Of a DNA stretch of 64,000 bases, positions 51,600 through 61,300 are shown piece by piece. Numbering within the stretch: the first letter of the stretch is position 1; every line of letters starts with the position of its first letter. The notes under the pieces were generated by a model, which was not told where the DNA came from, did no database searches, and saw nothing but the letters and a program-made list of their open reading frames with translations. Location: NCBI GenBank assembly GCA_040755395.1, contig JBFMAX010000008.1, positions 86,707 through 150,706 on the forward strand, in the 5' to 3' direction. This DNA is from Nitrospirota bacterium. Lineage in GTDB: Bacteria > Nitrospirota > Nitrospiria > Nitrospirales > Nitrospiraceae. The position numbers and the translations under genes were made by a program.

Positions 51600-52316
51600 T
51601 CATCCGATCTTCCCGGGAAATAGGATATAGAGCATCGTGTACGTCGTGCTGCCGGTCACGAACAAGATACAGTAAATGATCATCGTGAAACGGCCCAAGG
51701 CGCGATGTCGATCGGCGCCGTTCGGCCAGATGCGCTGGATCGTCGTCTCGATCCCCAGCACAAGGCCGACAAGGGCCACGAATCCGAGATACACTTCCAG
51801 CTTTCGCATCGAGAACCCGGCGGTCGCCGCGCGGAACAGGAACAACACGACGGCCAGTCCGGTGAGCCCGCTGAGAATTATCCCGATCTTCCTTCCAGAG
51901 GTTTGTAACAGCGCGTCCCTGAGCAAACGCCTGCCCTGGACGACGGCTTGGGCGCGGAATCCCAGGACGATCATATAGATCGCCATGACAAGCCCGATGA
52001 TGACAAGAATGATGTGCACGGTAAGCAAGGGAATGAAAACGTAGTCGTAGAGTTCTTGAGGCCCGCCAAATCCCTCTTTGCCTTCCACCGCCAGAACGCC
52101 CAATTGCCGGAACAGGTAGTAACTCGTGAAAAACGCGAGCATGGCAATCATGCCGCCCAGCATTAACCAATGGTGCGCGTGCCCTTGACCGCGCTTGGCC
52201 TGAAACCAGCCGACGATAAACAGCCCCGTGAACAGCGTCGCCATCAGTTGGCTCAGATCCGCTCCGAGTGTGGCGTGGGTCCCGAAGAACCCGGGTTGCT
52301 TCAGCCAGTCCATCAT
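51600..52316 (-). CDS. DUF420-like membrane protein, possible oxidase assembly factor
   Basis: 238 residues, about six helices. Conserved-looking histidines occur at GQGHAHHWLM and in the helix IPLLTVHIILVIIG, with RHRALGRFTMIIYC near the end, a pattern like DUF420 proteins found beside haem-copper oxidase genes. Probably binds haem or helps assemble the oxidase. It is second in a leftward series methyltransferase, DUF420-like, PCP_red, membrane protein, bd-like oxidase. Confidence 0.68.
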   Translation of the reverse strand: MMDWLKQPGFFGTHATLGADLSQLMATLFTGLFIVGWFQAKRGQGHAHHWLMLGGMIAMLAFFTSYYLFRQLGVLAVEGKEGFGGPQELYDYVFIPLLTVHIILVIIGLVMAIYMIVLGFRAQAVVQGRRLLRDALLQTSGRKIGIILSGLTGLAVVLFLFRAATAGFSMRKLEVYLGFVALVGLVLGIETTIQRIWPNGADRHRALGRFTMIIYCILFVTGSTTYTMLYILFPGKIG

Positions 52317-52384
52317 ACAAGTCCGATTTTGTGATTTGTGAAGTTCAAGCCTGGAGCCACTTCACCAGATCGCCACATCTAACC

Positions 52385-53368
52385 TCACACTTTCTTCACG
52401 CCCTCAACCACCGCGGTCTGCTCCAACTCGTGGACCGAGTCGAAACCGGCCTCCGCCATCCACCGCAGCGCATCCGCGGTCGTATAACAGCCCCCTCGCT
52501 CCGTATTCACGAGAATGTGCACAGCAAATGCGGTCGTCCAGGCCGGGCTGGTGCCGGATGGATCGAGAAATCGATCCTTCACGATCAACCGCCCTCCGGG
52601 CAGCAGATGCGCATGCACCTTTTTCACCAGCGCCGCATTCGTGGAGGAATCCTGGTAATGGAGGATATCGGACATCAACACCGCGTCGTAGGGTCCTCCC
52701 AACGCATCACGGTTGAAATCCCCCGGCAACAGCCTGATGCGATCCTCCAATCCGGCTTCCTTGATCGTGCATTCGGTGAGGCGAAGCGTTGCCGGCAGAT
52801 CGAAGACCGTCGCGGTCAGGTGCGGGTAGGTCCGGCAAAAGGCGATGGCATTGGTCCCAGCGCCGCCGCCGAGGTCGAGTAACGTGCGTGCGCCGTCCAG
52901 TTTGAGTCGTTTGGCCAACTCCGGTCCGCTCTGTTGCCCGATCCGGTGCAAGACGGAGAGGACGTTGCTGCCCAGCTCAGGATCTGTTTCAAACACGTGA
53001 CGGCTGACCGGCGATCGTCCGGTTCGGACCGTCTCCTCCAACTTCCCCCAGTTGTCCCATTCGGCATCGTGCAACAATAAAAGATGGCCGATATACTGGG
53101 GTGCATGTTTGACGAGATACCGCATCGCAGTCTCCGTATTGGCAAACCGGTCGCCATTCTTCGTCAAAACCCGCATGGCGACCAGGGCGTTCATCAGCAG
53201 CATCAGGGCTCGCGCATCGGCTCCGACCCGCTCCGCGACTTCGGCTGCGCTCTTCGCTCGACCCTCCAGCACGGAAAACACCTCCAGCTTCACGGCTGTG
53301 AGCAGGATCTTGGTTTCCCAATAGTATCCAAGCTGGAAGATTTCAGCGAGTGACAGTTCCCGTGACAC
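52385..53368 (-). CDS. SAM-dependent methyltransferase, plant-type O-methyltransferase family
   Basis: 327 residues, GTG start behind AAGGACGGAG. An N-terminal winged-helix dimerisation domain (about 10-85) precedes a class I methyltransferase domain with the SAM loop LLDLGGGAGTN at 163-173, VFDLP, PYDAVLMSDILHY and GGRLIVKDRFL. Members act on quinones, hydroxyneurosporene or polyphenols. The location upstream of oxidase genes would fit quinone or other small-molecule methylation, but this is not shown. Confidence 0.85.
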   Translation of the reverse strand: MSRELSLAEIFQLGYYWETKILLTAVKLEVFSVLEGRAKSAAEVAERVGADARALMLLMNALVAMRVLTKNGDRFANTETAMRYLVKHAPQYIGHLLLLHDAEWDNWGKLEETVRTGRSPVSRHVFETDPELGSNVLSVLHRIGQQSGPELAKRLKLDGARTLLDLGGGAGTNAIAFCRTYPHLTATVFDLPATLRLTECTIKEAGLEDRIRLLPGDFNRDALGGPYDAVLMSDILHYQDSSTNAALVKKVHAHLLPGGRLIVKDRFLDPSGTSPAWTTAFAVHILVNTERGGCYTTADALRWMAEAGFDSVHELEQTAVVEGVKKV

Positions 53369-53483
53369 ACTCCGTCCTTCCTCTCGAGCGGTCCGCGAAG
53401 GATCGCCGGAAATTCTCGCATCTTACCTATACCGGAAAGAGAAAGGCAAGAACCGGAGAGCGTAGAGGGAGGCACAAAAAACA

Positions 53484-53515
53484 AAGAGCAGCGGCCCCTC
53501 TAGGCCGCTGCTCTT
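53484..53515 (-). terminator. terminator after the cupredoxin-like gene
   Basis: Perfect 13-base inverted repeat (53484-53496, 53503-53515), six-base loop, T-rich tail on the minus strand. Ends the transcript from the strong promoter at 54517-54546. Nothing else is seen in the gap 53369-53547. Confidence 0.85.
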
Positions 53516-53547
53516 GTAGTCGCAGCGAGTACGCGGCGTCGATACGT

Positions 53548-54342
53548 CTACTTCTTGATCTCGGCCTTGACGTCAGCTTTTCCGCCTTCCGGCACATCGA
53601 CGTCGATCTCGACTTTTCCCGCAAAGGGATGCCAGGCGACCAGCTTGTGCTTCCCCGCCGGCACGTCCTTGATCTCGAAGGTCCCATCCTCCTTCACCAC
53701 GGCATAAAAGGGGTTGGTGACCGGCAGAAAGAAAGATTGCATGAACTCGTGCTGGTCGCACTGCAAACGGAACATGGAGCCTTTCTTCCGCAACACCACC
53801 GGCTTGTCGAGCTTGGAACCCTTTTCGGCCAGACCGATGTTGAACACGGTGCTCGAGCTGGAGCCGAGCACTTCAAAGGAATGCGGGTTATGCAGCACCC
53901 CCTTCACGGACTTCGGATCATCAGGATCCGCGTCATGGTTCTCGACATGGAAATTCTTCTGCTTGACCACCACGCCGGTATAGGGCTGAAATTCGCAGAA
54001 CTCGGCCACGACGTCGGTCCCCTTGTATCCGTCCATCCAAGCCTTGTCCTCTATATCGGTAACGGCCACGACCGCGGCTTTCAATCCGCCGTCTTTCGCA
54101 ACTTCAATGGTCTTAAGGATGCGCTTATCCCCTTTGGCCAAATCCGCCTTCTTTCCCTCCGTGCCGATCTTCGGGCAGAACTTCGGATTCGGGAATTTGG
54201 AGAAAAGAAATTCCTTCTCCTCAGGCTTACCGTTATACGTTACCTTGCCGGTAATCGTCCCCCCGGCAAAAGCGGTGAGGGGCGCAGCCAAAAAGGCCGC
54301 GAGCGCCGCACCATATACTACTGTCAACACACCCTTCTTCAT
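53548..54342 (-). CDS. exported amicyanin-like copper protein with carboxypeptidase-regulatory-like domain, member 1
   Basis: 264 residues from the ATG at 54342, with AAGGAGG seven bases before. Signal peptide (1-25, AFAGG). N-terminal GGTITGKVTYNGKPEEK strand motif; a middle region with LHNPHSFEV (candidate first copper His); then RLQCDQHEFMQSFF, whose C-x2-H-x2-M spacing equals the amicyanin copper loop; and a C-terminal segment FEIKDVPAGKHKLVAWHP typical of carboxypeptidase-regulatory (CnaB-like) folds. Probably a periplasmic blue copper electron carrier. Has its own strong promoter and terminator. Confidence 0.8.
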   Translation of the reverse strand: MKKGVLTVVYGAALAAFLAAPLTAFAGGTITGKVTYNGKPEEKEFLFSKFPNPKFCPKIGTEGKKADLAKGDKRILKTIEVAKDGGLKAAVVAVTDIEDKAWMDGYKGTDVVAEFCEFQPYTGVVVKQKNFHVENHDADPDDPKSVKGVLHNPHSFEVLGSSSSTVFNIGLAEKGSKLDKPVVLRKKGSMFRLQCDQHEFMQSFFLPVTNPFYAVVKEDGTFEIKDVPAGKHKLVAWHPFAGKVEIDVDVPEGGKADVKAEIKK

Positions 54343-54516
54343 AGGACTGCCTCCTTGTGAATGAATAACGATCGTCAAACACCCTCGCGTGAACTCCGCG
54401 CTTTCACAGAAGCCACCGGCAGCGAGGAGCCCACACGTCGCTCTTCGCTTACAAAAAACCGCTCTGGCAGTCTTCCAAGCACTGTAGAGAACGTGAGGCG
54501 AGATGGTAGACACGCC

Positions 54517-54546
54517 TGTATACAGTAAATCCGGAGCGAGTGTCAA
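54517..54546 (-). promoter_or_regulatory. strong sigma-70 promoter of copper protein 1
   Basis: Minus strand: perfect TTGACA (54546-54541), 18-base spacer, TATACA (54522-54517). The leader to the ATG at 54342 is about 168 bases, long enough for a regulatory fold, though I cannot define one. The rest of the gap to 54602 shows nothing else. Confidence 0.65.
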
Positions 54547-54602
54547 CCTGAAAAGTCAGAACTAAGAGCGACCGCCAGTTTTTTCTATGGTTCGACGTTC
54601 CA

Positions 54603-55985
54603 TCAACGAAGAGCAAGGAGACGCGCCAGGGCTCCGCCCGCAGTCGCGCGGACGGCCTCATCCTGGTCCCTCAACGCCGCCTTGAGAATAGGAACGGCCT
54701 CTCGAACTCCGATATGTCCCAACGAGCGGGCGGCGACCATGCGCGGAAGCGGCAGGGCGTCCACTAACAGGGTGCGGAGGGCCTCCACCGCCTCTCTCGC
54801 ATTCGCGCCGGTAGCACTCCCCAACGCCTTTGCGCTTTCCGCTCTTACCCCGGGGTCGTTTTGCTGAGCCAGCTTACGAATGACCGGCGCGACCGACTCG
54901 TATGGTTCGTTCAAGCGAAGCAAGGCCGCTACCGCCTTCGCTTGCACCATTGGACTCGAATCGGCCAACGCCTGTTTGAGCGCCGAGACCGGTTCTTTCG
55001 AGCCCAGTTCTGCAAGGCTCAAGGCTGCAGTGGCCCGTACGGCCGGGACAGGGTCCTCCAGCGCCCGTTGCAGCGACATAGCGGCTTCCGGCTTGTCCAG
55101 CATTCCCAGCGCCTGGGCCGCGGCCCCTCGGACAGACGGCTGCTTGTAGTCCATCGCCTCGATCAGAATCGGATAGGCCTGGGCCTCTTTTAACTCCCCC
55201 ATCACGCGCAACGCCGCCGCGCGTTCCTCCGGGTTCAAGGCTTCCGCCGAGCGCCGGAGCTGATCCCAGGCCTCCTTCCTCCCCAACCGGAACAACGCCC
55301 CGTAGGCGGCGGCGCGCACGATCGGCAGTTCATCGCCCTGGGCACGTTCAAGTGCCGGAATGATCGAGCGATCTCCCGCCCGTCCCAATGCCTTGATCGC
55401 CGCGGCTTTCACCAATCCCGCCTGATCCTCCAAGGCCTTTCGCAAGCGGGGAGAGCGGCGGCCCGCTCCCCGGCGTCCCAGGCCCTCTGCGGCCAGGGCC
55501 CTCACCAGACCCGATCCGTCGCTGAGCCCATCCTCGAAATACGGGATCGCATCGTCCGCGTCCAACTCTTTGAGGGCCGTGTAGGCGGCGCCCCGCATCT
55601 GCTCCCGCATGTCTTTCAATAAAGGCGTGATGAATCCGATCGCGATCTCGCGTAAAAGCGGCTCATCGTCCCGCTTGAGCTGATTTTCAAGTCGCTCGTA
55701 TTCGGTCAGCGCGTCTGTAGGCCGCCCGAGCCTCAGCAACGTCCTGACCTTAAGCGTCCTGACATCGACGGATGGAATCCCTTCGCGAGCGAGTCGGTCG
55801 AGCAATTCGAGTGATTGCGCGTATTGCTTCTTTTCGAACGCAGCCTGCGCATCCTTCAGCGCGATGGACGGGCGGGCGGAGTCTGCGGCGAAGACGAGGA
55901 AGCCGAAGAACAGAGCCTCCACGAGCAGACCCGTGAGGAATACGGCCCATATTTGGCGAGCGATCGTCGTCGAGCGCCATTTCAT
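54603..55985 (-). CDS. HEAT-repeat protein with N-terminal membrane anchor
   Basis: 460 residues from the ATG at 55985; an open extension to 56126 overlaps the upstream gene. One helix at about 12-33, a TPR-like pair (AAFEKKQYAQSLELLDRLA), then about eight HEAT/PBS-lyase-type repeats with the A-A-x-A-L-G-x-(L/M) pattern, for example VRGAAAQALGMLDKPEA and VRATAALSLAELGSKEP. A periplasmic solenoid scaffold is likely. Sits between the copper-protein genes, so it may organise them or the multicopper oxidase. Confidence 0.83.
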   Translation of the reverse strand: MKWRSTTIARQIWAVFLTGLLVEALFFGFLVFAADSARPSIALKDAQAAFEKKQYAQSLELLDRLAREGIPSVDVRTLKVRTLLRLGRPTDALTEYERLENQLKRDDEPLLREIAIGFITPLLKDMREQMRGAAYTALKELDADDAIPYFEDGLSDGSGLVRALAAEGLGRRGAGRRSPRLRKALEDQAGLVKAAAIKALGRAGDRSIIPALERAQGDELPIVRAAAYGALFRLGRKEAWDQLRRSAEALNPEERAAALRVMGELKEAQAYPILIEAMDYKQPSVRGAAAQALGMLDKPEAAMSLQRALEDPVPAVRATAALSLAELGSKEPVSALKQALADSSPMVQAKAVAALLRLNEPYESVAPVIRKLAQQNDPGVRAESAKALGSATGANAREAVEALRTLLVDALPLPRMVAARSLGHIGVREAVPILKAALRDQDEAVRATAGGALARLLALR

Positions 55986-56109
55986 CGAGGATGTGCCTCT
56001 AACTGACAAAAGCGGCAGGGCATACGGCAGGCGTCCTGTCCTTGAGAAAAGGGCCGCACGAGTGACGCAAGGTTTACGACATACAACGGGAGGGATGACG
56101 GCATAGCCG

Positions 56110-57063
56110 CTAGTGCTGATGTTCAACCAACGGCACGATCTCGACCGGATACCCTAGGGATTCCGGGCCGAAACGGGGGTTGTCCATGACTTGAAACGCC
56201 GTCCGGCGCCCCTTCGGAGCCTGGAGCGAGAAATTCTCGACGACCGTCCCGTCCGCCGCCACAGTCACCGAACGCGCCTGCATCGGTCCGGTTTGAGGAT
56301 GCCAGACGACCAATTGATAGGTCCCCGGTGGCACGTTCTCGATTCGATAGGAGCCGGTCCGATCGGTCACAGCGTAATACGGACTGGTGACCGCCATCGC
56401 CCAGCTTTCCATATAGGCATGAAATCCGCACTGCATGTAGAACGTCCGGCGGCCCTTGCTGAGCGACACCGGCTCGATCATGGATTTACCCGGCAAGTGT
56501 TCGTGGGTCGCGTGGATGTCGCCGCGCCGGTGGTTGGGATTCATCGGCAACGGCGAGTTGAACAACACCCGCGTCCCGAGTTCCAGCGACGTCTCGTAGG
56601 CCTGAATGTCGTGCATGACCGGGTCCATGTTCACCACTTCCACCGCATGCCCGTTACGGACGACGGTGACGAACGGATTAAACTGGCAATCCCGCGCTTC
56701 GATCCGAGGCACCGACAACTCGAAGGGCTTGCCCGCTGCGACACCCTCCAGCACCACCACGGCGTCCTTGAGCCCGCCCGCGGAGTCCACAACGAAGTCC
56801 CTCAGCAACCGCCATCCCTTGCCGTTGGAAATGCGGCCGCAATAAATCGGATCAGGGAATGTAATCAGATTGAATCCTTTCGGGTTCGGCGGCTCCCCGT
56901 CCAAAGTCACCTTGCCGGTCACCGTGCCGCCGTGCGTCACCTCGACCACCTCGTAAGGCCGGGCAACGGGCGGACCGGCTAAAGCGGCGACCGCCAGGAT
57001 GCCGGTCGCGAACACCGTCATGAACAGGCCTGTTTCCCTCCAGCCCAGCGTGCGCACCTTCAT
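56110..57063 (-). CDS. exported amicyanin-like copper protein, member 2
   Basis: 317 residues, GGAGGGAGC before the ATG. Signal peptide (about 10-34). GGTVTGKVTLDGEPPNPKG start, FNLITFPDPIYCGRIS, then NMDPVMHDIQAYET (candidate first copper His), FYMQCGFHAYMESW with the C-x2-H-x2-M loop, and NVPPGTYQLVVWHPQTGP of the CnaB-like part. Highly similar to the next gene, 17 bases upstream, so a tandem duplication. Stop lies 124 bases before the HEAT gene start. Confidence 0.82.
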   Translation of the reverse strand: MKVRTLGWRETGLFMTVFATGILAVAALAGPPVARPYEVVEVTHGGTVTGKVTLDGEPPNPKGFNLITFPDPIYCGRISNGKGWRLLRDFVVDSAGGLKDAVVVLEGVAAGKPFELSVPRIEARDCQFNPFVTVVRNGHAVEVVNMDPVMHDIQAYETSLELGTRVLFNSPLPMNPNHRRGDIHATHEHLPGKSMIEPVSLSKGRRTFYMQCGFHAYMESWAMAVTSPYYAVTDRTGSYRIENVPPGTYQLVVWHPQTGPMQARSVTVAADGTVVENFSLQAPKGRRTAFQVMDNPRFGPESLGYPVEIVPLVEHQH

Positions 57064-57080
57064 GCTCCCTCCAGCCTTGT

Positions 57081-57992
57081 TCAGGGCTTTTGCAGCAAGA
57101 GAGTCGGTCTGATCTCCAACGACTTCCCGAGCGCTTCTAACCCGAAGTGGGGGTTCTCGACGATTTCATGAGCGCTCCGTCGCCCGGTCGGAGCTTTGAA
57201 CTGGAAAGACGCCGTGACGGTCTGCCTTGGCCCGACCGTGACCTTCTGTTCCAGCATCGGCCCGGCCTGGGGATGCCAGGCAACCAAGGTATATTCGCCG
57301 GGCGGTACATCGGTGAGCGTAAACGAGCCGTCGCTGTCCGTGATCGCATAATAGGGATTCTCCACCGCCATGCCCCAACTTTCCATGTAGGCGTGAAACC
57401 CGCATTGCATGACAAAGATACGGCGCCCCTTCGTCATGTTGATCGTTTGTTTCATCGGCTGGCCGGGAAGGTGCTCGTGACTGTCGGCGCCGACGATGCG
57501 GCGGTGATGCGGATTCATCGGCAACGGGGTATTGAACAGCACGCGGGGGCCGAGATGCGATGTCTCGTACGCCTGAATGTCGTGCATGACCGGGTCCATG
57601 TTGACGACGGTCACTTCGGCCTTGTCGCGCACGACGGTCACGAACGGCAGAAAACGGCAGTCGCGCGCCTCGATGGTCGGCGGCTCGAATTTGAAGGGCT
57701 TCCCCTTTGTCGCGTCGGTCAGCATGACAACCACGTCTTTGAGTCCGCCGTCCGGCGCGATCGTGAACTCATCGAGAATGCGCCAACCCGTCCCCGTCGA
57801 AATCCGTCCGCAGTAGACGGGATCGGGGAACGTAATCAGATTAAACCCCTTGGGCGTCGGCTTGCCCCCTGTCATCGTCACCTTGCCGGTAATGGTTCCT
57901 CCGTCCGTCACCGCGATCTCTTCATATCCCCAGGATGGCGACACGTCAGCCGCGACCAGCGACATCGCCACCACAACCATCAACGCCAACAT
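57081..57992 (-). CDS. exported amicyanin-like copper protein, member 3
   Basis: 303 residues, GGAGGGTT before the ATG. Signal peptide (about 1-22), GGTITGKVTMTGGKPTPKG, FNLITFPDPVYCGRIS, NMDPVMHDIQAYETS, FVMQCGFHAYMESW (C-x2-H-x2-M) and DVPPGEYTLVAWHPQAGP. About two thirds of positions appear identical to member 2. Located next to the giant multicopper oxidase gene, making it a candidate electron acceptor or copper donor. The gap to the oxidase stop (57993-58300) holds only that gene's terminator. Confidence 0.82.
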   Translation of the reverse strand: MLALMVVVAMSLVAADVSPSWGYEEIAVTDGGTITGKVTMTGGKPTPKGFNLITFPDPVYCGRISTGTGWRILDEFTIAPDGGLKDVVVMLTDATKGKPFKFEPPTIEARDCRFLPFVTVVRDKAEVTVVNMDPVMHDIQAYETSHLGPRVLFNTPLPMNPHHRRIVGADSHEHLPGQPMKQTINMTKGRRIFVMQCGFHAYMESWGMAVENPYYAITDSDGSFTLTDVPPGEYTLVAWHPQAGPMLEQKVTVGPRQTVTASFQFKAPTGRRSAHEIVENPHFGLEALGKSLEIRPTLLLQKP

Positions 57993-58233
57993 GGAACCCT
58001 CCGCATTGCTCTTTTCACTGCTGCTTTGAGAATAGCCAACAGCTCCAGCTTATCCTCGTTCCCTCTCCCGGGGCGCCCATTGCTCTGAAGAATGCAAGGG
58101 GTCTCGGCCAATGGGCCATGGAGAGGGGTGGGTGAGAAGCATTTTCATCCTGCAGGGTGCCCGAAGGGCCATGATGCACGATGACTGTTTTGAAGCACAA
58201 CATATTCATGTTACACAACAGCGGGCGCTAAGA

Positions 58234-58267
58234 AAAAGGGGGGAGCCGCCTCGGCTCCCCCCCTTTT
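58234..58267 (-). terminator. terminator of the multicopper oxidase gene
   Basis: Inverted repeat of about 15 bases (58234-58248 with 58252-58267, one bulge) with a three-base loop and a T run on the minus strand, 33 bases after the stop. Confidence 0.85.
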
Positions 58268-58300
58268 GGTTCGGACATCGCTTAGGCGAGCGGCTTCGGT

Positions 58301-61300
58301 TTACTTGGAAGCCACCGGAATCGCCTGAGCGGGTGTTTCCGTCTCGGCTTTCTTCACGCCGGGCGCGGCCCCAGCCAGCGGCAGGAGACGCTGATCCCCC
58401 GCCGGCAGCACGCGGAGGTAGCCCCACTGTCCGGACTGCGAATACGGCAACCGCTGGTTGCTGTACACGTAATCGCCGGCCAGCCGATAAGGACCGCCCG
58501 CCGATGGAATGAACGCATCGAGGACCTCCGAGCCGGAGAACTCGACCACGCTGATCATGTCGGCTCCCCGCATGTACGGCTCGATCGGCCATTCGTGCTT
58601 CTCGACGCTGAACATTCCGTTCTGCTCGTTGCTCGCCCCCAGGATGTGAATACGCACCGGATCGCCCGCGTGCGCCTCGATGATCGGCGTAGCCGGATCC
58701 TCGGGTTTGTCGGCCGTGCAAGGCTGGAAGATGCGGCCCAAGGAGCAGCCCGCCTCTTCACGATACTTGTACGGCTCCGACCGGTAGTTCACGCCTACCA
58801 GACCCGCCACGTTCTGCACGTACGGCATGAAGCTGGTGCCGATGATGTTGTCTTCATCCTGGAAGAAGAGCGCCACGTCCCGGTAGTTCGGACGGGTCTC
58901 GTTCCCGGGCACCGTCCGATCGATGATCACATCCGCCGCCCAGGCGTTTTTGAGGGAAATGTCGGCGCCGGTCTTGGGATCGCGGTACTTGGACCCCTTC
59001 GGCCCGACGATGATCGCCCCGAACAACCCGTTGCGCGGGTTCAACATCACGTTGCCCCAGTCCCACACCAACGACGTGGTTTCCCCGATGAAGGGATCCG
59101 CATAGTAGGTGTAGGTGCGGGCCTCGCCGGGGGCGATCGTCTGATCGCCCGGGTTGTTGCCCACGTTCGCACCCAGCGAGTCCTTGGGGTCGAAGGCCAA
59201 TCCGATCGCCGAGAACGACGCGCGGCTCGCCTTCAGCTTGTTCTTCAGGTTGATCTTCACGCAATCCCCGACGTTCACCCGAAGAGTCAGCGGCATCGGC
59301 TGCAAGCCTTCCGCGACCTTGGACACTTCTTCTTCGAGCGCGTAAATCTTCGCGTCAGGGTTGGTGATCAGGATCTTCCGCTCGAAGTCCACCTCGATGG
59401 CTTCAGGCGCCTTCGGGTTGAACTTCATCGACGGGTAATCCATCGCGACCACGTTGAAGGTTTTCACCGGCGCGTCGGCCGGGCAGACCGGCAGCGGCTT
59501 CGGAATCTGATTCTTACCCGAATATCCCGCCGGCAGTTTCTTCAGATCCGGCTGTTCCTTGTCGTACACGCGAAGGATGCCCCAGGCTCCTTCGGAGAAT
59601 TTGGAGGAACGGCCGTTGAAATGGATGTAATCGCCCGGCTGCAACCGCGGCCCGCCGGCTTGCGGCACAACCAGGTCATAGCGCTCGGCGATCCCGATGT
59701 GAATCGAGTTCTTTCGATTCGCGTCGCCGGCGTACCGTTCGGTCAGGAACGTGTGCCCGGACACGGTCCACGTCATGGTTTCATTCATCAGTGTATGCAA
59801 CAGGCGGAAGACCATGGTGTCCCCGACGTACGCCCGCAGCAGCGGCGTGTAGGGATCGCCATGGATCGCGCTATTGAAGATCTGCGACGGTTCCGGATTG
59901 CTGGCCAATCGCTGCGCGATCGGGCCGGCCCGGAAGTTAAGACCGCTCCCGGTGGTGTGGGTCCCGCCGTTCAGGAACGGCATCGGCGTCATATAGATCT
60001 TCTCCGGCATCATGAACGACACGGTCTTGCCCGCTTCGAGCGCCACTTCGACCGGCTGCCCCGGCGGGTTGCCAGCGGTCACGATGTTCACAGTGTGGGG
60101 CACCGTGTCGTGCACCTGCACCATCAGCTCCCGGAAGCTGCCGTTCACGCCATGGCCCACCGGCTCGATCGTGTGAATGTCGGCGACAGGGCCGCTCCGG
60201 ATTTCCTTCCCGGTCTTCGGGTCGTGATACGTCGATCCGACCGGCTCGGCGATGAAGGTGCCGAATCCGCCATGCGGCCAGGTCGTGGCGCCGAACGCGT
60301 GGTCGTGCCAGAAGACCGTGCCCACATCGGCATCCACCCAGAACCGCTGCCGCACGAACTCCACCGTGATGATGTCGTTCGCCGGGTGGTCGTTCTTCAA
60401 CCCCTTCGTCAGCGTGATGGTATTGCCCTTGATTCCCTTAATCCGCGCCACCTCATTCCCCTTGACGTTATCCGCGCCGACCAGGATCAAGGTGTTCGGA
60501 TGGTACTGCGCCGCATTCTTCACCGTGATGGTCTTGGCGCCCTTTTTGGCTGGCGCCGTCAAGACGGTGTTCATCGGCGCAGGCAGCCCCTTCTTGTTCT
60601 TCTTTTCCAGCATCGTGAACGGCCGAACCGACTGCTCATAGGAGAAGCCGGTGATCACGCCGTCCGACGCCTGGTTGTCGAACTGCAGGAAATGCCAGTG
60701 CGTGTTGATCTTGGACGACTGGAAGTTGGTGTAATCGTCGTCCTCCCATTCGCTGGTGAGCGTCCAATCGACGCAATCATAGATGTTGCCGCGCACGACC
60801 AACGGGTACTTCAGGTCATCGTTGGCCCGAATCGCGGCTTCTTCCTCATGCAGGACGAAGATCAAGCCGTTTGGATCGACGACCGGCGGCTCCTTGCCCT
60901 GCGCCTTCGCAATCTTGATCGGCAGCTTGATGAAGTGGACGTTGTAGGACTTCCGGCCGGCATTCTCCGGACACAAGCTCCACCGTCCGTTTTCCCCCGG
61001 GAGCGCCTGATCCAGGCTCTCTTCGCCGTCGGCATCCCGGCGGATCATCTCCAGCCAGGGCGCGCCGACATGGTTCGGGGAAAACATCACCCGCTTGCCG
61101 AAGTGCGGCGTCAGATGAGGCCAGGCCACTTTTCCGGTCCGCGGCTCGAACAGGATCGGGTGCCGCTTTCCCGGATGCGTGGACTTATATTTGGGATTAT
61201 CGATCGTGCTCTCTTTCTCGCTCATCGCCCGAGTGCCTTCCCAAACCCAGTCCAACACCGTGGCGTCGTACGACTTGATCTGCCCGACTTCATCATCCTT

